Shown piece after piece: positions 5,834 to 9,854 of a stretch of DNA of 9,854 bases (within the stretch, counting starts at the first letter, position 1; each line of letters begins with the position of its first letter). The stretch comes from Oscillospiraceae bacterium. GTDB lineage: Bacteria; Bacillota; Clostridia; Oscillospirales; Ruminococcaceae. A program made the position numbers and the translations under genes. The stretch lies in contig JAEDGE010000070.1 in the NCBI GenBank assembly GCA_016297675.1, positions 1 through 9,854 on the forward strand. Reading direction: 5' to 3'. Below the pieces are notes generated by a model, which saw nothing but the letters and a program-made list of their open reading frames with translations, did no database searches and was not told where the DNA came from.

Positions 5834-7198
5834 GGGAATGCTGTCAGCAGGGATGTCATCTGTAACAGTGTCTGCCTGTAAGAAATCTTCTTCAGAGGGC
5901 AGCGTTTCATCCGGTAATCCATCTGTTTCGGATTCTGATTGGATGGTTTCTGTATCGGATGCAAGTGTTTCTGTTTCCGGAATCACTTCTTCCACCAGTT
6001 TTTCTTCCGTAGTTTCTTTTTCCGAAAGACGTTCCAGCAATGCTTCTTCTGTCTGTGGCAGATTGGTTTCTGCAATCTGGACTGCCAGCCCATTGACTTC
6101 AATATTTGGATCATCTAAGTCAATCATCAGATAACGATGTCCATCAATATTTTGCGTATGGACGCTGCTGGTAGCATCTTTTTTAATTTGTACGGTAATA
6201 CCGGGAGCAGTGATGACCGTTTTTTTCTCTGCCAGATTGCAGGCAGAGAGTGGATGGTTCTGTACTTTTTCCCGATAAACGTTCTGCATTTCTTCTGCTT
6301 TTTCCTGACTCACGCCCGAATCCAGCAGAATATCCCGCATTTGAATGTCATCAATGACGGGCATATCCACATCCAGTTGGGTCTCTTCTGCGATATCCTG
6401 AATCCGTTGATTGACGGCAGTAATCGTCTCATAGCTTAGTTCCTCGCCAACAATCTCCTGCATCATGGCCTGGAATTGCTCTTTTTCCTCTTGTGCGGTG
6501 CAGATAAACGTGCAGCCGAGTACTTGTTCAATCAGGCTGACATTGATTTCCTTTGGTTTGCGTGCATAACACAGCACATGATTGACATCTGGACCTCTTC
6601 CGGTGAAGGTCGGGTAAATAAAACCGTCTGACGGCACTTCTGCCACAATGCGGTCATAGTCTTCCTTTCGGGTAATTTCATTTTGCACTTCATTGTAAAT
6701 TAGACCGTCAATGCGGAGTTCTACCGGACAAACGGCAGCTACCAAGAATGAATAATCCAGACTGTCATAGGGATTGATGTCATCGCTTTTTGTTTTATTA
6801 AAAACGGTATAGGTGCAGTGTGCCAACAGGATAGCATATGTGGAAACATACTCCATCTGATTTGCAATTTGATCCAGCAGGAGTGCCACTGCACTTTCCT
6901 CTTCCAGTTTGCTGTTCAGTGCCTGATGCAGCAAAAATTGTGGGGCACCTTCTTCATACGCCGCATTGGGAAATGCGTATTCCAGCAATCCCTTTCCGAG
7001 TGTGCCGGAGAGTACTCGTTTTAGCGTATTCCAGTAACAGTCTGTTTCCTCTTCCGGAATATCATGATAGGCACGGCTGTTCTGACAGCGAATGTTTTTT
7101 TCTGCATCCACAAATGCCGTTACAACATGATTCATGGTAAAGAGGTCGCTTGCTTCAGAGAAGTTTTTTCGCAGTTCCCGCAGGTCTTTTTTATTCAT
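5828..7198 (-). CDS. DUF4317-family protein with an acidic C-terminal tail
   Basis: The 456-residue protein begins MNKKDLRELRKNF, the typical opening of the Firmicutes DUF4317 family, and carries a family-like SGTLGKGLLEY block (64-74) and DYSFLVAAVCPVEL (148-161). No enzyme motif, signal peptide or membrane helix is evident, so it is probably cytoplasmic; its function is unknown. From about residue 385 the sequence becomes a low-complexity tail rich in Glu, Asp, Thr and Ser, probably disordered, which seems long for the family. The chosen ATG (7196-7198) overlaps the end of maf by 8 bp, and AAGGAG lies 13 nt upstream inside maf, so translation is probably coupled. An upstream in-frame start at 7264 would add 22 residues, lie wholly inside maf and miss the family's usual beginning. 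Confidence 0.85.
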   Translation of the reverse strand: MNKKDLRELRKNFSEASDLFTMNHVVTAFVDAEKNIRCQNSRAYHDIPEEETDCYWNTLKRVLSGTLGKGLLEYAFPNAAYEEGAPQFLLHQALNSKLEEESAVALLLDQIANQMEYVSTYAILLAHCTYTVFNKTKSDDINPYDSLDYSFLVAAVCPVELRIDGLIYNEVQNEITRKEDYDRIVAEVPSDGFIYPTFTGRGPDVNHVLCYARKPKEINVSLIEQVLGCTFICTAQEEKEQFQAMMQEIVGEELSYETITAVNQRIQDIAEETQLDVDMPVIDDIQMRDILLDSGVSQEKAEEMQNVYREKVQNHPLSACNLAEKKTVITAPGITVQIKKDATSSVHTQNIDGHRYLMIDLDDPNIEVNGLAVQIAETNLPQTEEALLERLSEKETTEEKLVEEVIPETETLASDTETIQSESETDGLPDETLPSEEDFLQADTVTDDIPADSIPF

Positions 7199-7781
7199 GA
7201 GGTGTTGCTTTCTCCTTTTCAAAATTTTCCGTAAATTGCCGCAAAACCCGTGATAATCTGGCAACCGGCAGTCCCATCACCGTAAAATAGTCGCCCTGTA
7301 TGCTATGGATGAGCAGAGAACCTTTGCCCTGAATGCCGTAAGCACCGGCTTTGTCAAACGGTTCTCCTGTTGCAAGATAGGCATCAATCTCCGCTTCCGA
7401 CAATGGATAAAATGTCACCGCTGTTTCAGAGGAAAAAGTGACTGTACGGCTGCCGTCTGTGACAGTAGTACCCGTGATCACCTGATGGGTTTTGCCGGAG
7501 AGGGCTTGCAGCATGGCTTTTGCCTCTTCCGGAGAATGCGGTTTGCCGAGTACCTGCTCTTCCAATAGGACAACGGTATCGCAGCCGATGACAATGGCGT
7601 TTGGATTGTTTTTGGAAACGGCATCTGCTTTGATGTGGGAGAGATAGACTGCAACATCTTCCGGCAGCACATCTGGCGGAATGGTTTCTTCTACTTCTGC
7701 CGGCTGTACAGTGAAATCATCTGTAATTTTATGAAATAGTTCCTGTCGGCGGGGAGAAGCGGAGGCAAGAATGTAGTGCAT
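7191..7781 (-). CDS. maf: Maf/YhdE-type nucleoside triphosphate pyrophosphatase
   Basis: The 196-residue cytoplasmic house-cleaning enzyme hydrolyses non-canonical or excess nucleoside triphosphates to the monophosphate and PPi; the YhdE subgroup prefers dTTP/UTP and modified pyrimidines. It shows SASPRR (7-12), the catalytic Asp block GCDTVV (Asp68), LGKPHSPEEA (79-88), GEPFDKAGAYGIQGKG (139-154) and GDYFTVMGLP (163-172), which fits YhdE better than the YceF (m7GTP) subgroup. The length is normal. The start at 7781 is preferred to an in-frame codon at 7814 because AAGGAG (7789-7794) lies 7 nt upstream and the protein then opens directly with the conserved ILASASPRR strand. It is the second gene of a three-gene minus-strand operon: 16 nt after the YdbC-like gene and overlapping the DUF4317 gene by 8 bp. 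Confidence 0.95.
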   Translation of the reverse strand: MHYILASASPRRQELFHKITDDFTVQPAEVEETIPPDVLPEDVAVYLSHIKADAVSKNNPNAIVIGCDTVVLLEEQVLGKPHSPEEAKAMLQALSGKTHQVITGTTVTDGSRTVTFSSETAVTFYPLSEAEIDAYLATGEPFDKAGAYGIQGKGSLLIHSIQGDYFTVMGLPVARLSRVLRQFTENFEKEKATPHE

Positions 7782-7788
7782 CGTTACG

Positions 7789-7794
7789 CTCCTT
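7789..7794 (-). promoter_or_regulatory. Ribosome binding site deciding the maf start
   Basis: AAGGAG on the minus strand, 7 nt before the ATG at 7779-7781, lies between the stop of the YdbC-like gene and maf and rules against the longer frame opening at 7814. Confidence 0.8.
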
Positions 7795-7797
7795 TTT

Positions 7798-8031
7798 TTA
7801 TTCAAAGGAATCAAAGTCGATGTCCGTCAGCAGGTTCTTCAGTTCTGCCATTTCATCAGCAGAGAGGGTAATCCCTTTCCCCATCTTTGCGTGTTCCGGT
7901 GCCCAGTCCCGAATATCATATTTCGGGTCTCTGTCGTTCCAGCTGACCCGATTCAGTTCCTTTCTCCAGCCTCTTGCATTTTCTGAAATGACACCGAGGT
8001 GTTCTACAATTTCATACTTCAATTCTGCCAT
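7798..8031 (-). CDS. YdbC/PC4-family ssDNA-binding-like protein
   Basis: This 77-residue protein matches the small bacterial YdbC family, homologues of the C-terminal domain of the eukaryotic coactivator PC4, which bind single-stranded DNA as dimers. The recognisable stretch is WRKELNRVSWNDRDPKYDIR (22-41), followed by the DW-APEHAKMGKGITLS segment (42-57) and a C-terminal helix (58-70) with an acidic end (IDFDSFE). The length is typical. AAGGAG at 8043-8048 lies 11 nt before the ATG. It is the first gene of the operon with maf and the DUF4317 gene, behind a promoter with a perfect TATAAT. A role in DNA maintenance or transcription is inferred from the family; the chromosomal target is unknown. 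Confidence 0.88.
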   Translation of the reverse strand: MAELKYEIVEHLGVISENARGWRKELNRVSWNDRDPKYDIRDWAPEHAKMGKGITLSADEMAELKNLLTDIDFDSFE

Positions 8032-8097
8032 TTTGTATCAGACTCCTTTTCTGTTGATTCATTTTATACTTGAAAACCGTGTGGCTTTCAATTTTCT

Positions 8098-8126
8098 ATT
8101 ATAGCGAATTGTGGAACAAATAGCAA
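8098..8126 (-). promoter_or_regulatory. Promoter of the ydbC-like/maf/DUF4317 operon
   Basis: On the minus strand, TTGCTA (8121-8126; four of six) and a perfect TATAAT (8098-8103) are spaced 17 bp. The transcript would start near 8091, giving a leader of about 60 nt. Confidence 0.65.
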
Positions 8127-8143
8127 CAGTTTTTTTCATGAAT

Positions 8144-8183
8144 TTTATGTGAGAAGCAGCGGATTTTTTTGATGTTTATGTGA
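8144..8183 (+). repeat. Direct 9-bp repeat upstream of the VTC gene
   Basis: TTTATGTGA occurs at 8144-8152 and 8175-8183, 31 bp apart (about three helical turns), upstream of the -10 at 8223. It may be a pair of activator sites, but the region is AT-rich and chance is possible. Confidence 0.3.
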
Positions 8184-8222
8184 AACGTAGAAATTTTTAA
8201 GATTATTTCAAGCTGTATTCAC

Positions 8223-8228
8223 TATAAT
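8223..8228 (+). promoter_or_regulatory. Possible -10 box of the VTC/DUF4956 operon
   Basis: A perfect TATAAT lies about 50 bp before the VTC start. No good -35 sits 16-18 bp upstream, which would fit a promoter that needs an activator. Confidence 0.4.
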
Positions 8229-8265
8229 AAACAAAAAGGATGTTACAATTTATGTAGAGAAGGTT

Positions 8266-8271
8266 GGGAGG
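8266..8271 (+). promoter_or_regulatory. Ribosome binding site deciding the VTC start
   Basis: GGGAGG lies 8 nt before the ATG at 8280-8282 and overlaps the alternative GTG at 8271-8273, which therefore cannot use it. Confidence 0.7.
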
Positions 8272-8279
8272 TGAATGGA

Positions 8280-9035
8280 ATGGCAATTGAAATTTTTCAG
8301 CGGGAAGAAATTAAATTTTTATTGACAGATGAGCAGTATCGGAAGTTGCTTCCAGAATTGGAACAGTATATGAATCCGGATCCATTCTGTATTGGCGGAA
8401 AAGATTATGGAATCTATAATATCTACTATGATACACCAGATGATTATCTGATCCGTGCATCCCTTTCCAAGCCGTATTATAAAGAGAAGATTCGGCTGCG
8501 AAGTTATATGTCACCTGCGAAAGAAGACGATTTGGTCTTTCTGGAAATTAAAAAGAAAATCGGCGGAATTGTAAACAAGCGGCGGATTACGCTGACGTTG
8601 GAAGAAGCAGAAGCTTATATGCAAAAAGGCACGCATCCATCTGACAACGGGAAGTATATTCGTCGTGTGGTTCTGGATGAACTGGATTGCTTTTGCAGTC
8701 GATATCCGTTGGTACCCAAGCAATACATTAGTTATCAGCGAGCTGCTTTTTTTGGGAAAACGGACAAAAACTTTCGTTTGACGTTTGACCGGCAGCTGAC
8801 GCAGCGGCGTACCAACTTAAATCTCCGGAGCGGGGATTATGGTACCTTGCTAATACCGGAAACCAGTCATTTGATGGAAGTCAAAATCAGTGGTGCAATG
8901 CCGATGTGGCTGGCACAACAGCTGGCAGCACTGCGAATTTATAAAGTGAGCTTCTCCAAATATGGAACAGCCTACCGTCTTTATACAACGACGGGGAAGA
9001 AAGAGGAAGAAAAGAGGAATTTATCTTATGTTTAA
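8280..9035 (+). CDS. VTC-domain protein (polyphosphate polymerase-like)
   Basis: The 251-residue protein is a stand-alone VTC domain, the triphosphate-tunnel fold that in yeast Vtc4 makes polyphosphate from ATP. The expected tunnel residues are visible: REEIKFLL (8-15), IYYDT (48-52), KEKIRLRSY (68-76; Lys70, Arg72, Arg74), FLEIKKK (87-93), NKRR (99-102), SYQRAAF (151-157; Arg154), RLTFD (166-170), MEVKISGAMP (199-208; metal-binding Glu200) and SFSKYGTAY (224-232; Lys227). No signal or membrane segment is seen, so it probably works on the inner face of the membrane through its partner. The ATG at 8280 is preferred to a GTG at 8271 because GGGAGG (8266-8271) overlaps that GTG. Its end overlaps the DUF4956 gene by 8 bp. 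Catalytic residues look complete, but polyphosphate synthesis is inferred from the family. Confidence 0.9.
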   Translation: MAIEIFQREEIKFLLTDEQYRKLLPELEQYMNPDPFCIGGKDYGIYNIYYDTPDDYLIRASLSKPYYKEKIRLRSYMSPAKEDDLVFLEIKKKIGGIVNKRRITLTLEEAEAYMQKGTHPSDNGKYIRRVVLDELDCFCSRYPLVPKQYISYQRAAFFGKTDKNFRLTFDRQLTQRRTNLNLRSGDYGTLLIPETSHLMEVKISGAMPMWLAQQLAALRIYKVSFSKYGTAYRLYTTTGKKEEEKRNLSYV

Positions 9036-9798
9036 TGAATTGTTATCACGAATGGGAATGTCGGTTGCAGCAGCCAATGCGGATGCCAACGCAGCAGATG
9101 CAGCAGCGTTGATGAACAATGTGACAACTGCAACGCCGGATGCAAAAAGTATTTTGATTGTCCTTTTGCTTGGTGTACTGGTGGGATTTCTCATTAGTTT
9201 ATTGTACATTATTACGCATCGGAAGAGTGGCTATTCTCAAAGTTATGTGATGACGCTTTTAATTTTGCCGCCAATTGTTGCTATTGTGTTAAGTATGATT
9301 AACTCTATGGCAAGTGCATTGAGTCTGGCAGGGGTTTTCACGCTTTGCCGGTATCGTACCATTCCGGGTGATCCAAAAGATATTACATATGTTTTCTTTG
9401 CAATGGCATCCGGTGTTATCTGCGGAATTGAGGGAGCCGGTCATGTTTGGTTGATTTTCCTCTTCTACATCATTGTGGCAGCTGTGTTGTTGCTGGTGGA
9501 ATTCTGCGGCTATGGAAAATGCAAGACCAGCAGTATGACATTGAAGATCACCATTCCAGAAGATATGAATTATACTGGTTTGTTTGATGAAGTCTTGAAT
9601 AAAAATACAACCAGTTGGAAATTGCGTCGGGTAAAGACAACCAATTTCGGTTCGCTGTTCGAGTTGATTTACAGTATTGAAATGAAGAATAATGTGGATC
9701 AAAAGCAGTTTATTGATGAAATTCGTACCATGAACGGGAATTTGACAGTGATTCTGACATTGTTCCGTTATGATGATAAAGTATATGAAACAAACTAA
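9028..9798 (+). CDS. DUF4956-family membrane protein
   Basis: The 256-residue integral membrane protein opens with a short tail rich in Ala, Asn and Asp (about 13-38), then hydrophobic segments at about 41-62, 73-91, 93-106, 119-137 and 139-160, then a soluble domain of about 95 residues. The signature LSLAGVFTLCRYRTIPGDPKD (residues about 98-118) and the following TYVFFAMASGVICGIEG match DUF4956, whose members often lie next to VTC-domain genes and sometimes CotH-type kinases. A role as membrane anchor or channel for the product of the VTC protein is an inference from that linkage. The ATG at 9028 is preferred to one at 8962 because GAGGA (9014-9018) lies 9 nt upstream and the longer form would add a 22-residue Arg/Lys-rich piece inside the VTC gene. 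The 8-bp overlap with the VTC gene implies coupled translation. No terminator follows. Confidence 0.88.
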   Translation: MFNELLSRMGMSVAAANADANAADAAALMNNVTTATPDAKSILIVLLLGVLVGFLISLLYIITHRKSGYSQSYVMTLLILPPIVAIVLSMINSMASALSLAGVFTLCRYRTIPGDPKDITYVFFAMASGVICGIEGAGHVWLIFLFYIIVAAVLLLVEFCGYGKCKTSSMTLKITIPEDMNYTGLFDEVLNKNTTSWKLRRVKTTNFGSLFELIYSIEMKNNVDQKQFIDEIRTMNGNLTVILTLFRYDDKVYETN

Positions 9799-9831
9799 AT
9801 AATTAGATAGAATAATAGGAGCTTGCGTTTC

Positions 9832-9854
9832 GTGGCACTGCTTTATGAGAAAAA
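9832..9854 (+). CDS. Possible start of a third operon gene, cut by the window end
   Basis: AGGAG at 9817-9821 follows the DUF4956 stop by 18 bp, with no terminator between. A GTG at 9832 lies 10 nt downstream of it and opens a frame reading VALLYEK to the window edge. An ATG at 9845 in another frame (MRK) is the alternative, but it sits 23 nt from the AGGAG. Too little is visible to name the product. Confidence 0.3.

Noticed and set aside
5838..6134. Plus-strand Ser/Val-rich frame opposite the DUF4317 tail
   Set aside because: It is the mirror of the acidic low-complexity tail on the other strand and has no ribosome binding site.
7199..7264. Longer N-terminus of the DUF4317 protein
   Set aside because: It would lie entirely inside maf, and the family's characteristic opening begins at the ATG at 7198.
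8962..9027. Longer N-terminus of the DUF4956 protein
   Set aside because: It is an Arg/Lys-rich read-through of the VTC gene in another frame; a good ribosome binding site precedes the ATG at 9028.

Overview
The window looks like chromosome from a low-to-mid GC Firmicute, most likely an Oscillospiraceae/Ruminococcus-type gut clostridium. This is inferred from the gene families present (a DUF4317 protein, a PPi-type phosphofructokinase, a YdbC/PC4-like protein, a VTC-domain protein paired with a DUF4956 membrane protein), from strong AGGAGG-like ribosome binding sites and from consensus TTGACA/TATAAT promoters. No transposase, integrase, phage gene, rRNA, tRNA or CRISPR array was seen.

Region 1 (1-375) has no gene but is the most structured DNA in the window. 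Six perfect hairpins with loops of 2-5 nt lie almost back to back. They fall into two modules of three, each closed by its own outer stem (16-21 with 83-88; 96-105 with 171-180). This gives two tandem four-way-junction (cloverleaf) folds with almost no unpaired bases at the junctions. Two smaller hairpins follow at 194-228. A good minus-strand promoter (259-287) would transcribe all of this leftwards, as the leader of a gene beyond the window or as a separate RNA. A minus-strand terminator (330-366) isolates it from the gene to its right.

Region 2 (376-4224) holds three independent genes. The first is a minus-strand DacF/PBP5-type D,D-carboxypeptidase homologue whose catalytic Ser and Lys are replaced by His and Gln. 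The second is a divergent plus-strand metallophosphoesterase with altered metal-site motifs. The third is a minus-strand PPi-dependent-type 6-phosphofructokinase facing the phosphoesterase.

Region 3 (4225-5835) has a divergent control region with two consensus promoters, then a plus-strand gene joining an aromatic-acid-exporter-like (ArAE_1/FUSC-type) membrane domain to a degenerate HAD/Cof domain. It ends in a shared convergent terminator whose outer arms contain the stop codons of both converging genes.

Region 4 (5828-8126) is a minus-strand operon, ydbC-like, then maf, then DUF4317. The last two overlap by 8 bp. It combines a ssDNA-binding-like protein, a nucleotide house-cleaning pyrophosphatase and a conserved protein of unknown function.

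Region 5 (8127-9854) starts a divergent plus-strand operon. A VTC-domain (polyphosphate polymerase-like) protein overlaps by 8 bp with a DUF4956 membrane protein, and a further gene appears to begin at the window edge. The pair suggests a membrane-associated polyanion-related module, but its function is an inference.
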